64,000 bases of DNA, from the NCBI RefSeq assembly GCF_003202205.1, contig NZ_PDOG01000004.1:556281-620280 (forward strand), given 5' to 3'. Below the pieces are notes generated by a model, which ran no database searches, was not told the origin of the DNA, and saw only the letters and a program-made list of their open reading frames with translations. This stretch comes from Halomonas sp. LBP4 (GTDB taxonomy: Bacteria > Pseudomonadota > Gammaproteobacteria > Pseudomonadales > Halomonadaceae). The position numbers were made by a program, and so were the translations under genes. This document shows, in pieces, positions 37,256-46,280 of the stretch. Position 1 is the first letter of the stretch. The number at the start of each line of letters is the position of its first letter.

Positions 37256-37693
37256 TCAGCTTTCCAGCAGGAAGGTCACCGGCCCGTCGTTGACCAGCTC
37301 GACCTGCATGTTCGCCGCGAACTCGCCGCTCTCGACCTTCGGCCAGGCCTCGCGGGCACGGTCGAGCAGGTAGTGGAAGAGGCGCTCGCCCTCGGTGGGC
37401 GGGGCGGCGCTGGAGAAACCGGGCCTGAGCCCCTTGCGGGTATCGGCGGCCAGGGTGAACTGGGAGACCAGCAGCAGGCCCCCCTCGACCTGCTGGAGAT
37501 CGAGGTTCATCCTGCCGGCGTCATCGCCGAACACCCGGTAGTGCAGCAGCTTGTACAGCAGCCGGTCGGCGGCGGCCTCGTCGTCTCCCCTCTCGACGCC
37601 CACCAGGGCCAGCAGGCCCTGGCCGATGGCGCCGACTTCCCGGCCTTCCACCTCCACGCTGGCGCGCCGTACGCGCTGAATCAGGGCTCGCAT
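37256..37693 (-). CDS. dtd: D-aminoacyl-tRNA deacylase
   Basis: The 145-residue length and start [17 protein letters not shown] are typical of DTD. The active-site motifs are intact: [27 protein letters not shown] contains the SQFT(L) motif, and the cross-subunit NxGP motif is in [10 protein letters not shown]. The dimeric enzyme removes D-amino acids from tRNA. The start at 37693 is chosen because the frame upstream is an unrelated overlap with the stress-protein gene. Confidence 0.95.
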   Translation of the reverse strand: MRALIQRVRRASVEVEGREVGAIGQGLLALVGVERGDDEAAADRLLYKLLHYRVFGDDAGRMNLDLQQVEGGLLLVSQFTLAADTRKGLRPGFSSAAPPTEGERLFHYLLDRAREAWPKVESGEFAANMQVELVNDGPVTFLLES

Positions 37694-37755
37694 GCCGTCT
37701 CCCTCGTCGTTCGACCGAAACGCGGCAAAGGGTATCACGGCCCGCGGGCCCGGGC

Positions 37756-38601
37756 TCACCAGGCGCGGCAGAGCATGATGTCGCAGTGGGGCTCGGCCAG
37801 CAGCTGCTCGGTGATCTGGCTCTGGCGGCCCAGCTGCCCGCGGCTGCCCAGCGCCAGCAGGTCCGGCGGCAGGCGGCGCAGGCGGGTCATCAGCACCTCG
37901 AGGGGGTCGCCCTGTTCCAGTACCAGCTCCAGCTCCGGGACGTCGTCGAGCTCGCTCATCAACTGCTCGGTCTCGCGCTCGAGCTGGGTGCGCAGCCGCG
38001 CCACTTCCCGGTCGCGCCAGCGGGCGTAGTCGCTGTCGGAGCCGAGCTCCCGCTCGCCGGGGATGTCCCAGGCATGCAGCAGGGTGAGGCGGGCGTCGGG
38101 GAAGCGCTTCAAGGTCTCGCGCAGGGTGTGGCGCGAGGTCAGCGAGAAGTCCACCGGGACCAGGATATCCTGCCACTCCTGGGTGGCCAGGTGGCTCACC
38201 GAGAGCACCGGGCAGGGGGCGCTGCGCAGCACTCGCGCCAGGGTGGTACCGGCGACGAGATCCGGCTGGCCGCGCTTGCGATGGGCACCGAGGATGATCA
38301 TGTCCACTTCGCGCTCGTGGGCCTCGCGGATGATCTCGGCATAGGCCGACCCGGCCACCGTCTGGATCAGCGTCTTCGGCTCGGGCAGGGCATAGTCCTC
38401 GCGGATGTCGGTGAGGATGGCCTTCATGTCGGCGACCACCGCCTCCTCCAGATCGTGCAGCACCCGGTGCGGCAGATAGGGGTCGAGCACATGGATCACG
38501 TCGAGGCGCGCACCGTGCTCCACCGCCAGGCGGACGGCGCGGGCATAGGCGGCACGGTTCTCGGCGGAAAGATCGCAGGCGAACAGCAGGGTCTGGGTCA
38601 T
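37756..38601 (-). CDS. Tandem-domain universal stress protein
   Basis: This is a 281-residue protein with two Usp domains (about residues 1-140 and 145-281). The first has [37 protein letters not shown], close to the nucleotide-binding pattern; the second ends in [33 protein letters not shown], which lacks a full G-S/T terminus. Such UspE-like proteins are induced in stress. It is upstream of dtd with a 62-bp gap. Start 38601 gives [12 protein letters not shown]. Confidence 0.88.
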   Translation of the reverse strand: MTQTLLFACDLSAENRAAYARAVRLAVEHGARLDVIHVLDPYLPHRVLHDLEEAVVADMKAILTDIREDYALPEPKTLIQTVAGSAYAEIIREAHEREVDMIILGAHRKRGQPDLVAGTTLARVLRSAPCPVLSVSHLATQEWQDILVPVDFSLTSRHTLRETLKRFPDARLTLLHAWDIPGERELGSDSDYARWRDREVARLRTQLERETEQLMSELDDVPELELVLEQGDPLEVLMTRLRRLPPDLLALGSRGQLGRQSQITEQLLAEPHCDIMLCRAW

Positions 38602-38710
38602 GACGCATCCCTCCGGTGCATGAAGGCGCCGGGCGGCGTTCCCGGCGGGTCGGACCTTCAGGATGGGTGGGGCTCGGCCGGGCTGCAAGCCGAATCGGCG
38701 ACCGCGTGTT

Positions 38711-39523
38711 TCACCACCAGGCGTGGAAGTGGTGTACCGGGCCGTGGCCCCGCCCTACCGCGAGGCGGCGGCTCTCGGCCAGCGCGGTGGCGAGCCAGGC
38801 CTTGGCGGTGGTGACCGCGCCGGCGAGGTCGTCACCCAGGGCCAGGCGGGTGGTGATCGCCGAGGAGAGGGTGCAGCCGGTGCCGTGGAGGTTGTCGGTG
38901 GCGATCCGCGGACCCTCCAGCCAGTGCCGGGACTCGGGCATGATCAGCAGGTCCGGGCAGGCATCGCCGGCCAGGTGGCCACCCTTGAGCAGTACCGCGC
39001 CGGCGCCCAGCGCGCGCAGCCCGGGAGTCAGGGCCGCCATGGCCTCACGGTCGCGGGGTTCCGCGCACCCGAGCAGGACGGCGGCCTCCGGCAGGTTGGG
39101 CGTGATCAGGTCGGCCAGCGGCACCAGTACCTCGCGCACCGCGCGGATGCCGGCGTCGTCGACCAGGGTATCGCCGCTCTTGGCCACCATCACCGGGTCG
39201 ATCACGATCCAGCGCGGGCGTCGGCGTTCGAGGAGGGTGCGCAGGGTCTCGGCCACCTCGCGGCTCGCCACCATGCCGATCTTCACGGCAGCGATGTCGA
39301 TGTCGGCCAGTAGCGTCTCGAGTTGTGCGGCGATAAAGTCCGCCGGCACCGGGTGCACGCCGGTGACGCCGCGGGTGTTCTGGGCGGTGAGGGCGGTGAT
39401 CACGCTGGTACCATAGGCGCCCAGCGCCGAGAAGGTCTTGAGGTCGGCCTGGATGCCGGCGCCGCCGCTGGGGTCGGAGCCGGCGATGGTCAGCACATTG
39501 GGGATGGGTCGAGGGAGCGTCAT
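38711..39523 (-). CDS. thiD: Hydroxymethylpyrimidine/phosphomethylpyrimidine kinase
   Basis: The 270-residue ribokinase-fold enzyme phosphorylates HMP and HMP-P for thiamine synthesis. NVLTIAGSDPSGGAGIQADLKTFSALG is the HMP-binding N-terminus, AVKIGMVAS lies in the middle, and DNLHGTGCTLSSAITTRLALG holds the anion hole and catalytic Asp-adjacent segment near the C-terminus. ATG at 39523 is preferred over a TTG at 39541. It is divergent from the YqaA gene with 45 bases between starts. Confidence 0.93.
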   Translation of the reverse strand: MTLPRPIPNVLTIAGSDPSGGAGIQADLKTFSALGAYGTSVITALTAQNTRGVTGVHPVPADFIAAQLETLLADIDIAAVKIGMVASREVAETLRTLLERRRPRWIVIDPVMVAKSGDTLVDDAGIRAVREVLVPLADLITPNLPEAAVLLGCAEPRDREAMAALTPGLRALGAGAVLLKGGHLAGDACPDLLIMPESRHWLEGPRIATDNLHGTGCTLSSAITTRLALGDDLAGAVTTAKAWLATALAESRRLAVGRGHGPVHHFHAWW

Positions 39524-39568
39524 GGCGTCATCGTATCGCAAGGGAGTGTCGGTTGCTCGGCGGGCGGC

Positions 39569-40000
39569 ATGCTGAGCCTGTTCGTGGTCGCCCTGCTCAG
39601 CGCCACCCTGCTGCCCGGTGGCTCCGAGGTGTGGCTGGCCCGGCTCTGGTGCCTGGGCGAGCCGGGGCCGATGCTATGGGCGGTGGCCACCGCCGGCAAT
39701 ACCCTGGGCAGCCTGATCAATGTCTGGCTGGGCCGCTACGCCCGTCGCTTCCAGGATCGCCGCTGGTTCCCCGCCTCGCGGGAGGGGCTGGCCCGGGCCG
39801 AGCGCTGGTACTTCCGCTTCGGCGAGTGGAGCCTGCTGGTGTCCTGGGCGCCGGTGGTCGGCGACCCGCTCACCGTGCTGGCCGGCATCTTCCGGCTGCC
39901 CTGGTGGCGGGCCATCCTGCTCATCTCCCTGGCCAAGGGGGCCCGCTACGCCCTCGTCCTCTACCTGGCCCAGAGCTGGCTGGCGCCCCTCTGCCAGTAA
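39569..40000 (+). CDS. YqaA-family membrane protein
   Basis: This is a 143-residue DedA/VTT-superfamily protein with four to five helices. It begins MLSLFVVALLSATLLPGGSEVWLARL and includes the family GNTLGSLINVWLGRYARRF and SLLVSWAPVVGDPLTVLAGIFRLPWWRAILLISLAKGARYALV segments, with the conserved re-entrant-helix Gly/Arg pair. Related proteins move lipids across the membrane or affect membrane potential. No RBS is obvious before 39569. Confidence 0.82.
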   Translation: MLSLFVVALLSATLLPGGSEVWLARLWCLGEPGPMLWAVATAGNTLGSLINVWLGRYARRFQDRRWFPASREGLARAERWYFRFGEWSLLVSWAPVVGDPLTVLAGIFRLPWWRAILLISLAKGARYALVLYLAQSWLAPLCQ

Positions 40001-40024
40001 AGGGCAAGGGCCAGGCCCTCGCCT

Positions 40025-41440
40025 TCACAGCACCGAAGGCAGCCAGGTAGCGATGCCCGGGAACAGCGCCAGCACCAGCAGCATGGTCAACTGCAGCCCG
40101 ATGAACGGGATCACCCCGCGGTAGATCGCCGAGGTCGGCACCGACTCCGGCGTCACGCCGCGCAGGTAGAAGAGCGCGAAGCCGAACGGCGGCGTGAGGA
40201 AGGAGGTCTGCAGGTTCACCGCGATCATGATGCCCAGCCAGATCGGGTCGAGCCCCATGGTCAGCAGCACCGGGCCGACGATCGGCACCACCACGAAGGT
40301 GATCTCGATGAAGTCGAGGATGAAGCCGAGCAGGAAGATCACCAGCATCACCACCAGGGTGGCGCCGACCACGCCGCCGGGCAGCGACTCGAACAGCTCG
40401 ATGACCAGCTCCTCGCCGCCGAAGGCGCGGAACACCAGCGAGAAGAGGGTGGCGCCGATCAGGATCAGGAACACCATGCTGGTGACCTGGGTGGTGGAGT
40501 CCACCACTTCGCGCAGCATCGGCCGGCTCAACCGGCGGTTGGCCAGGGCCAGCAGGAAGGCGCCGGAGGCCCCCACCGCCGAGGCCTCGGTGGGCGTGGC
40601 GAAGCCGCCGAGGATCGAGCCCAGCACGGCGACGATCAGCAGCACCGGCGGGATCAGCCCCTTGACCAGCAGCGGCCAGAGGCTGCCGCTGTGCCCCAGC
40701 TCCTGCATCAGCGCCTGACGGTCGGCCGGCGGTGCCGTCTCCGGCTTCAGCCAGGCGATGATCATCAGATAGACGATATAGGCCGCCACCAGCAGCAGGC
40801 CGGGTACCAGGGCACCGATGAACAGGTCGCCCACCGAGAGGGTCTTGGGGCTCCATACCCCCATGGCCAGCTGGGCCTGCTGGTAGGCGTTGGAGAGCAC
40901 GTCGCCGAGCAGCACCAGGGCGATGGAGGGCGGGATGATCTGGCCCAGGGTGCCGGTGGCGCAGATGCAGCCGGTGGCGAGCGCCGGCGAGTAGCCGCGC
41001 TTGAGCATGGTCGGCAGCGACAGCAGGCCCATGGTCACCACGGTGGCGCCGACGATGCCGGTGGAGGCCGCCAGCAGCATGCCGACCAGCACCACGGCGA
41101 TGCCGAGCCCGCCGCGCAGGGCACCGAAGGCCAGGGCCATGGCATCGAGCAGGGTTTCGGCGACCCGCGACTTCTCCAGCAGCACGCCCATCAGCACGAA
41201 CAGTGGCACGGCCAGCAGGGTCTGGTTGGTCATGATGCCGTAGAGCCGGTTGGGCATGGCACTCAGGTAGCGCGTCTCGAAGGGCATCGGCACGCCCATC
41301 TGCGTCAGTGCATAACCGAGGCCGGCGAAGATCAGCGCGGTGCCGGCCAGCGACAGGGCCACCGGGTAGCCCAGCATCAGCACGCCGCAGACGGCGGCGA
41401 ACAGCGCCAGCGGCATGAGTTCGAGGAGGGTCACGAGCAC
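40025..41440 (-). CDS. TRAP transporter large permease (DctM)
   Basis: This encodes 471 residues with about 12 helices. The GTG at 41440 is taken as start: it overlaps the small-subunit stop (TAGTG) and AGGAGG lies seven bases before it. Motifs: ASTGIVGATVVTMGLLSLPTMLKRGY, IIPPSIALVLLGDVLS and ATPTEASAVGASGA-like. It is longer than TeaC, as in the subgroup with an extended cytoplasmic loop (residues 230-260). With the small subunit it should carry an organic acid, but no binding protein is adjacent, so the substrate is open. Confidence 0.92.
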   Translation of the reverse strand: MLVTLLELMPLALFAAVCGVLMLGYPVALSLAGTALIFAGLGYALTQMGVPMPFETRYLSAMPNRLYGIMTNQTLLAVPLFVLMGVLLEKSRVAETLLDAMALAFGALRGGLGIAVVLVGMLLAASTGIVGATVVTMGLLSLPTMLKRGYSPALATGCICATGTLGQIIPPSIALVLLGDVLSNAYQQAQLAMGVWSPKTLSVGDLFIGALVPGLLLVAAYIVYLMIIAWLKPETAPPADRQALMQELGHSGSLWPLLVKGLIPPVLLIVAVLGSILGGFATPTEASAVGASGAFLLALANRRLSRPMLREVVDSTTQVTSMVFLILIGATLFSLVFRAFGGEELVIELFESLPGGVVGATLVVMLVIFLLGFILDFIEITFVVVPIVGPVLLTMGLDPIWLGIMIAVNLQTSFLTPPFGFALFYLRGVTPESVPTSAIYRGVIPFIGLQLTMLLVLALFPGIATWLPSVL

Positions 41441-41988
41441 TAGAGGACCTCCTCGTGACCGGGGGCGTGGCCCGGCAGGCGGCCACGCAGGATCAGCACC
41501 TGGCGGATCACCTGGGCAATGGCCTGGATCAGCAGCAGCGCCACCATCACCAGGATCAGGCTCTTGAGCAGGAAGACGGCGGGAAGGCCGCCGTCGGGGG
41601 AGCGCTCGAGGATCGCCCAACTGCTCTTCACGTAGCCGAGGCTGGCGAGCGCGATGAACACCATCACCGGGATCAGCAGGAAGAGGGTGCCGCCGAGGTC
41701 GATCCAGGCGCGGCCGCGGGCGGACAGCTTGCGGTAGAAGATGTCCACGCGCACATGGCCGTCGTGGCGCAGGGTCCAGGCGGCGGCCAGCATGAATACC
41801 ATGGCATGCATGTACATCACCGACTCCTGCATCACGATGCTGTGGAGGCCGAAGACGTAGCGCATGACCACGATGGCGAACTGCACCACCATCATGACAA
41901 TGACCAGCCAGGCGATGCCGTGCCCGACCAGGTCGGTGAAGGCGTCGAGCCGCGCGAGCAGGGCCGGTTCGCGTTTCGCGGGATTCAT
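41440..41988 (-). CDS. TRAP transporter small permease (DctQ)
   Basis: This is a 182-residue protein with four helices. The second helical region carries the family signature RYVFGLHSIVMQESVMYMHAMVFMLAAAWTLRHDGHVRVDIFYRKLSARGRAWIDL. The start at 41988 (MNPAKREP) is chosen over an upstream ATG frame that is less hydrophilic. It is coupled to the large permease through a TAGTG overlap. No dctP-like gene lies on either side in the window. Confidence 0.9.
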   Translation of the reverse strand: MNPAKREPALLARLDAFTDLVGHGIAWLVIVMMVVQFAIVVMRYVFGLHSIVMQESVMYMHAMVFMLAAAWTLRHDGHVRVDIFYRKLSARGRAWIDLGGTLFLLIPVMVFIALASLGYVKSSWAILERSPDGGLPAVFLLKSLILVMVALLLIQAIAQVIRQVLILRGRLPGHAPGHEEVL

Positions 41989-42070
41989 GGGAACTCTCGT
42001 GATGAAGGACAACCGGAGGCGCATCATCGCCGATTCGGGGGCGAGCGTCATCCCACCCCTCAGCGCCGGC

Positions 42071-42895
42071 TCAGCGGGCCCCCCGTGGCGGAGACCCGGT
42101 CATGGCCTGGAGGCAGGCCGGCGGCAGGCGCACGTCCACGGCGATGGGCAGGTGGTCGGAGAAGAGGTGGTCGAGCACCCGCACCTCGCCGGCCTCCAGC
42201 GAGTCGGAGAGCAGGATGTGATCGAGGGCCCGGCGCGGCTGCCAGGAGGGGTAGCTGAGCAGCGGGCGTACCGGGTGCAGCGGCAGCGAGGCACGGAAGC
42301 GGGCGTGGGTGTGCAACTGCTCCGGGGTGCAGTTGAGGTCGCCCATCACCACCACATGGCGCAGCGGCTGGATGATCTCGCTCAGGTAGTCGAGCTGACG
42401 GACCCGGCCCCGATGGCTCAGGGCCAGGTGGGCGACGAACAGGTGCAGGGCATCGGGCCCTGCACCGTAGCATGCATGGATGGCGCCGCGGCCGGGCAGG
42501 GTACCCGGCAGGCGGTGCTCCTCGATGCGGGTCGGGGTCAGGCGCGACAGCAGCCCGTTGCTGTGCTGGGCGATGCGGCCCAGGTTGCGGTTGAGCTGCT
42601 GGAAGTGGTGCGGGAAGCCGGCCCGGGTCGCCAGATACTCCACCTGATTGACGTGGTTCGAGCGGAAGCTGCCGCCGTCGACCTCCTGAAGGCCGACGAT
42701 GTCGAAGCGACCGATCACCTCGCTCATCATGTCCAGTCGCCGCATGCGCTTGGGGTGGGGCAGCAGGTGCTGCCAGCTGCGGGTCAGGTAGTGATGATAG
42801 GCGGAGGTCTGGATGCCCACCTGCAGGTTGAAGGTGAGCAGCTTCAGGTGGCCGCCGTCGAGCAGCGGTATCCGGGCGTCGGCCAGCTGTGGCAT
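42071..42895 (-). CDS. Endonuclease/exonuclease/phosphatase family protein
   Basis: The 274-residue protein has catalytic motifs of the EEP fold: LTFNLQVG, the metal-binding Glu in GLQEVDGGSFRSNH, VVMGDLNCTPEQL and the terminal SDHLPIAVDV (Asp-His). No signal peptide is visible. Proteins of this group following dsbA in Pseudomonas are uncharacterised nucleases or phospholipid phosphatases. It starts one base after the dsbA stop, so it is part of the cytochrome c4-dsbA transcription unit. Confidence 0.85.
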   Translation of the reverse strand: MPQLADARIPLLDGGHLKLLTFNLQVGIQTSAYHHYLTRSWQHLLPHPKRMRRLDMMSEVIGRFDIVGLQEVDGGSFRSNHVNQVEYLATRAGFPHHFQQLNRNLGRIAQHSNGLLSRLTPTRIEEHRLPGTLPGRGAIHACYGAGPDALHLFVAHLALSHRGRVRQLDYLSEIIQPLRHVVVMGDLNCTPEQLHTHARFRASLPLHPVRPLLSYPSWQPRRALDHILLSDSLEAGEVRVLDHLFSDHLPIAVDVRLPPACLQAMTGSPPRGAR

Positions 42896-42896
42896 G

Positions 42897-43529
42897 TCAG
42901 TCCGCACGCTCCTCGCGTACCTTCTCGACCAGTGCATCGACGATCTGCGGCATGTTGTCGAGGCTGCCGGCGCTGCTGGGAGTCACCAGGTAGCGGCCAT
43001 CGACGATCAGGGCCGGCACCCCCATCAGGCGCATGGCGCGCATGCGGGCATGGGCCTGGTTGACCTGGCTCTTCACGCCGAAGGAGGTCAGGGCCTCGCG
43101 TGCCTCCTCTTCGCTGACCCCGTAGTCAGCGAAGAAGGCGGCGATGTCGTCGAGCTCGGTGAGGCGGCGGCCATTCTCGTGGATGGCGTCGAAGAAGTCT
43201 TCGTGTACCGCATCGAGAATGCCCAGCTCCTGGGCAGCATAGAAGGCCATGGCATGCTGGTTCCAGTCGCCTCCCATGGTGGCGGGCAGGCGCTGGAAGA
43301 CGACGTCCTCGGGCTGCTCGGCGACCCAGGCATTGAGCGGGTCCTCGAGGTTGTAGCAGTGCGGGCAGCCGTACCAGAAGGCCTCGGTGACCTCGATCTG
43401 GCCCTCGTCGACGCGGGTCTCGACCGCCTCGGGGAGGACTTCGTAATGCTGGCCTTCCACCAGGGGGGCGGCCGAGGCCAGGGTCGACAGGCCGAGGCCT
43501 GCCAGGGCAACCATCAGGGTCTTGAACAT
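42897..43529 (-). CDS. dsbA: Thiol:disulfide interchange protein DsbA
   Basis: This is a 210-residue periplasmic oxidase with a signal peptide cleaved after LASA, a thioredoxin fold containing an inserted helical domain, Cys55-Pro-His-Cys58 (CPHC) and the cis-proline loop GVPALIV. It introduces disulfides into exported proteins and is re-oxidised by DsbB. It is between the cytochrome c4 gene and the nuclease-family gene, the same order as in Pseudomonas. Confidence 0.95.
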   Translation of the reverse strand: MFKTLMVALAGLGLSTLASAAPLVEGQHYEVLPEAVETRVDEGQIEVTEAFWYGCPHCYNLEDPLNAWVAEQPEDVVFQRLPATMGGDWNQHAMAFYAAQELGILDAVHEDFFDAIHENGRRLTELDDIAAFFADYGVSEEEAREALTSFGVKSQVNQAHARMRAMRLMGVPALIVDGRYLVTPSSAGSLDNMPQIVDALVEKVREERAD

Positions 43530-43645
43530 CGGTGGGATACCTCTTCCTTGGGTGAACCGGTGCCACGGCCGGGCACGCGTCGCTGCCTTTGAGCCCGTAT
43601 CGCTGCCGGGGTTCCCGGCGGGCCGGCGGCGGTCGTCGCCGGAGA

Positions 43646-43677
43646 CGGCAAGGGCGGCCGCGGGGCCGCCCTTGCCG
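43646..43677 (-). terminator. Stem-loop after cytochrome c4
   Basis: A perfect 14-bp stem (43646-43659 with 43664-43677), loop GCGG, lies just after the cytochrome gene stop. There is no U-tract on the minus strand, so it may reduce rather than stop transcription into dsbA or protect the upstream mRNA. Confidence 0.6.
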
Positions 43678-43704
43678 AGGTCCTGGCGGGTGACGGCGGC
43701 GGTG

Positions 43705-44325
43705 TCAGTGCAGGCCGAGGATGTAGTTGGCGACGGCTTGCATGTCGGCATCGCTCATCTTGGCGGCGATGTCGCGCATGATGTTGGCGGGATCGTTGGC
43801 ACGCTCGCCGGTGGCGAAGGCCTGCAGGGTGGCGACGGTGTAGTCGGTGTGCTGGCCGGAGAGTGCCGGGTAGCCGGCACTGCCGATGCCCTCGCCGGTG
43901 GGGGTGTGACAGGCGGCACAGGCCGGAATGCCCTTGGACATGTCACCGGAGCGATAGAGTTCGCGACCGCGGGCGATCAGCTCCTCGTCCGGGTCGGCCT
44001 GGCCGAGGGCCGGGTCCTGGTCGGCGAAGTAAGCGGCCACGTCCCAGGCATCCTGGTCGGAGAAGTCGTCGACCTGCCCGGCCATCTGGGGGACCTCGCG
44101 GTTGCCGTCGCGGATGTCCATGATCTGCTTGGCCAGGTAGGAGGCCTGCTGGCCGGCCAGGTTGGGGAAGCTGCCGGACGGGCTGATGCCCTGCTGGCCG
44201 TGACAGGCGGCGCAGGCCTGCGCCTTCTCCTGTCCCGCCGCCGCGTCTGCGTCGGCTTCCAGATCCGCGTGGGCGGCGCTCACGGCGCCCATGGTGATAA
44301 CCAGGCTTGCCAGTAACTTTCTCAT
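43705..44325 (-). CDS. Diheme cytochrome c4
   Basis: The 206-residue periplasmic protein has a signal peptide (MRKLLASLVITMGAVSAAHA) and two heme c sites, CAACH at residues 38-42 and 136-140, in two homologous halves. Met ligands are likely in the MAGQVDDFSD and MSDADMQA segments. Cytochrome c4 transfers electrons to terminal oxidases. It is divergent from engB and upstream of dsbA, an arrangement common in pseudomonads and relatives. Confidence 0.93.
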   Translation of the reverse strand: MRKLLASLVITMGAVSAAHADLEADADAAAGQEKAQACAACHGQQGISPSGSFPNLAGQQASYLAKQIMDIRDGNREVPQMAGQVDDFSDQDAWDVAAYFADQDPALGQADPDEELIARGRELYRSGDMSKGIPACAACHTPTGEGIGSAGYPALSGQHTDYTVATLQAFATGERANDPANIMRDIAAKMSDADMQAVANYILGLH

Positions 44326-44484
44326 CGCTGTTCCACTATGCCGTTACGTTATTGACCGGTACGTACCCTGGGTGCCGCCCGGATCGCGAAGCCTGCGGGG
44401 CCGGACCAGGCTGCGGCTCGGCGGCCTGGCGGTTCGCGGACGTCGAGGGCGCGGTGGTACACTAGCGTGCCCCGGGTCGCAGAC

Positions 44485-44505
44485 AAAAGACACTGTATTA
44501 TAACG
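44485..44505. promoter_or_regulatory. Divergent promoter elements between cytochrome c4 and engB
   Basis: ACTGTATTATAACG contains an exact TATAAT on the minus strand and TATTAT on the plus strand, in an otherwise GC-rich 249-bp gap. No good -35 match is present for either, so activators may be needed. Confidence 0.35.
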
Positions 44506-44574
44506 AAACACCCCGGCCGCGGGAATGCAAGCCGCGGCCCTGCCACCCTCGACCATCGTCAGGACCTGCCCGCC

Positions 44575-45204
44575 ATGTCGCGACTCGATCATTCGCTCAA
44601 CGCTCGTCTCAACTACCAGGCCGCCCGCTTCCTCACCAGCGCCCCGACGCTGGCGACCTGTCCGCCCGACAGCGGCGCCGAGGTGGCCTTCGCCGGGCGC
44701 TCCAACGCCGGCAAGTCCAGCGCCATCAATGCCCTGACCCGCCAGAAGGCCCTGGCGCGCACCTCCAAGACCCCGGGGCGTACCCAGCTGATCAACTTCT
44801 TCACCCTGGGCGACGACACCGAGCGACGCCTGGTCGACCTGCCCGGCTACGGCTTCGCCAAGGTGCCGGAGTCGGTCAAGCTGGAGTGGCAGCGCCACCT
44901 CTCCGACTACCTGCAGCGTCGCGCCTCGCTGCGCGGCCTGGTGCTGGTGATGGACGTGCGCCACCCGCTCTCGGAGTTCGACCAGACCCTGCTCGGCTGG
45001 GCCGACGACAAGGCGATGCCGGTGCATATCCTGCTGACCAAGGCCGACAAGCTGAAGTCCGGCGCGGGCAAGAATGCCCTGCAGCAGGTGCGTAGCCGAC
45101 TGCGCGAGTGGGAGGACCTGGTGAGCATCCAGCTGTTCTCGTCGCTCAAGGGCCAGGGCATCGAGGAGGTGCATCAGCGCCTCGATAGCTGGCTGCTCTA
45201 TTAG
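44575..45204 (+). CDS. engB: Ribosome biogenesis GTPase EngB (YihA/YsxC)
   Basis: The 209-residue TRAFAC GTPase has G1 [10 protein letters not shown]3 DLPGYGFA, the [12 protein letters not shown] element and G4 TKADK. It acts in late assembly of the 50S subunit and is normally essential. The start at 44575 gives [20 protein letters not shown], which aligns with the family terminus. It is divergent from the cytochrome c4 gene. Confidence 0.95.
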   Translation: MSRLDHSLNARLNYQAARFLTSAPTLATCPPDSGAEVAFAGRSNAGKSSAINALTRQKALARTSKTPGRTQLINFFTLGDDTERRLVDLPGYGFAKVPESVKLEWQRHLSDYLQRRASLRGLVLVMDVRHPLSEFDQTLLGWADDKAMPVHILLTKADKLKSGAGKNALQQVRSRLREWEDLVSIQLFSSLKGQGIEEVHQRLDSWLLY

Positions 45205-45536
45205 TATCGAAGGTAGTACCGAAGGCCCGTGCTGGCGACATGGCCTCTTTGGGGGCAGATCCTGAGGAACCCCCAGGAGTCTTGCTGAAAAATCAGTATG
45301 TTGAGGGTGTTATGGCGGTGGAATGCCAGCGCTGGGAGGCCCTAGGGGGTCAGACCCCGGCGGTGTCGAATCCGCTCGCCACGTGCACGATGACAAGCCT
45401 GGCAACTCGGCTGGGGTCTGACCCCCTAGGGGTGGGCCTCGGCGCCTTTGTTCGGCTATTCGGCGCGAATATGCCGCCATCATCGCGAAATTCGCGGGGA
45501 GACCCCATAAGGGAACTTCGGCGCTCCTCCCCGCTG
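45205..45536. other. Repeat-rich gap between engB and the HAD gene
   Basis: This 330-base gap has no believable gene. It contains the 92-bp inverted-repeat unit at 45340-45431, a GGGGGCAG/ACCCCC-type imperfect dyad near 45250-45285, and a GCGGGGA/TCCCCGC pair (about 45495-45535) shortly before the HAD stop. The frames crossing it have no recognisable domain. Confidence 0.5.
45340..45431. repeat. 92-bp unit bounded by perfect 19-bp inverted repeats
   Basis: CCCTAGGGGGTCAGACCCC (45340-45358) is an exact inverse of GGGGTCTGACCCCCTAGGG (45413-45431). Each arm also contains its own near-palindrome GGGGTC-A-GACCCC. The 54 bases between are not repetitive. The structure resembles a miniature transposable unit or a paired REP-type sequence. 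Confidence 0.6.
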
Positions 45537-46280
45537 TCAGCGCCGCTTCTCCAACCACTCGATCAGCTCCGGCAGTTCCCTGATGTGCGCCAGGCGATGG
45601 ACGCCCGTCGGCAGGCCGACGTCGGCGCCGGCGATCCAGACCGCCTGCATGCCCAGGCGCCGGGCCGGCAGCACGTCCTCCTTCCACGAATCCCCCACGT
45701 GCAGCGCCAGTGCCGGGGCGGTGTCGAGCCGGGCCAGCGCCGCCAGGAAGGGGCGCGCATCGGGCTTGGGGGCGAACATCTCGCCGGCGGCGATGGCCAC
45801 CGGGAAGTGGCGATGCAGCGCCAGGCGGCGGACGTCGACGTTGCCGTTGGTGATACTGGCCAGCCGATAACGTCTTCCCAGTGCCTCGAGCATCGGCTCC
45901 ACCTCTGGGTGGGGAGAGACTTCATGCCTTAGCGCCATAAAGCGCTGCATCGCCCGGGCGGCCCACAGGAGGGCGGCGCTGCGTGGCAGGCCGTAGCCCT
46001 CCAGAAGCGCCGCCAGGGCGCGTTCGCGCAGCCAGCTGAAGTCGCCTCGCCGCAGCGGGTATCGGCGGGCGAGGTCGAGGCGCCGGGCCTGGTAGGCGGC
46101 CAGTGGGAAGCGTTCGGCGAAGCGGGCTGCCGGCGCTTCGCCGCGCTGGCCCAGCCAGTCGGCCAGGGCCGCATCGAGCCAGGCATAGTGCCCCGTCTCG
46201 GTGCGCTCCATCACCCCATGGTTGTCCCACAGGGTGTCGTCGAGGTCGAAGGTGATGGCCTGGAGGAAGGCGGTCGTCAT
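45537..46280 (-). CDS. HAD-family hydrolase, YigB-like
   Basis: The 247-residue protein has motif I FDLDDTLWDN, motif II SITNGN, and the KP...GDSWKEDV region (motifs III and IV), with a helical cap between residues 20 and 110. In E. coli YigB, which occupies the same position after xerC, is an FMN/5-amino-6-ribitylamino-uracil phosphate phosphatase; that activity is possible here. Its start overlaps the xerC stop by four bases. Confidence 0.88.
   Translation of the reverse strand: MTTAFLQAITFDLDDTLWDNHGVMERTETGHYAWLDAALADWLGQRGEAPAARFAERFPLAAYQARRLDLARRYPLRRGDFSWLRERALAALLEGYGLPRSAALLWAARAMQRFMALRHEVSPHPEVEPMLEALGRRYRLASITNGNVDVRRLALHRHFPVAIAAGEMFAPKPDARPFLAALARLDTAPALALHVGDSWKEDVLPARRLGMQAVWIAGADVGLPTGVHRLAHIRELPELIEWLEKRR

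Noticed and set aside
45310..45687. A 125-codon minus-strand frame in the repeat-rich gap
   Set aside because: It crosses the inverted repeats and overlaps the HAD gene in another frame; composition is Pro/Gly/Arg-rich without a domain.
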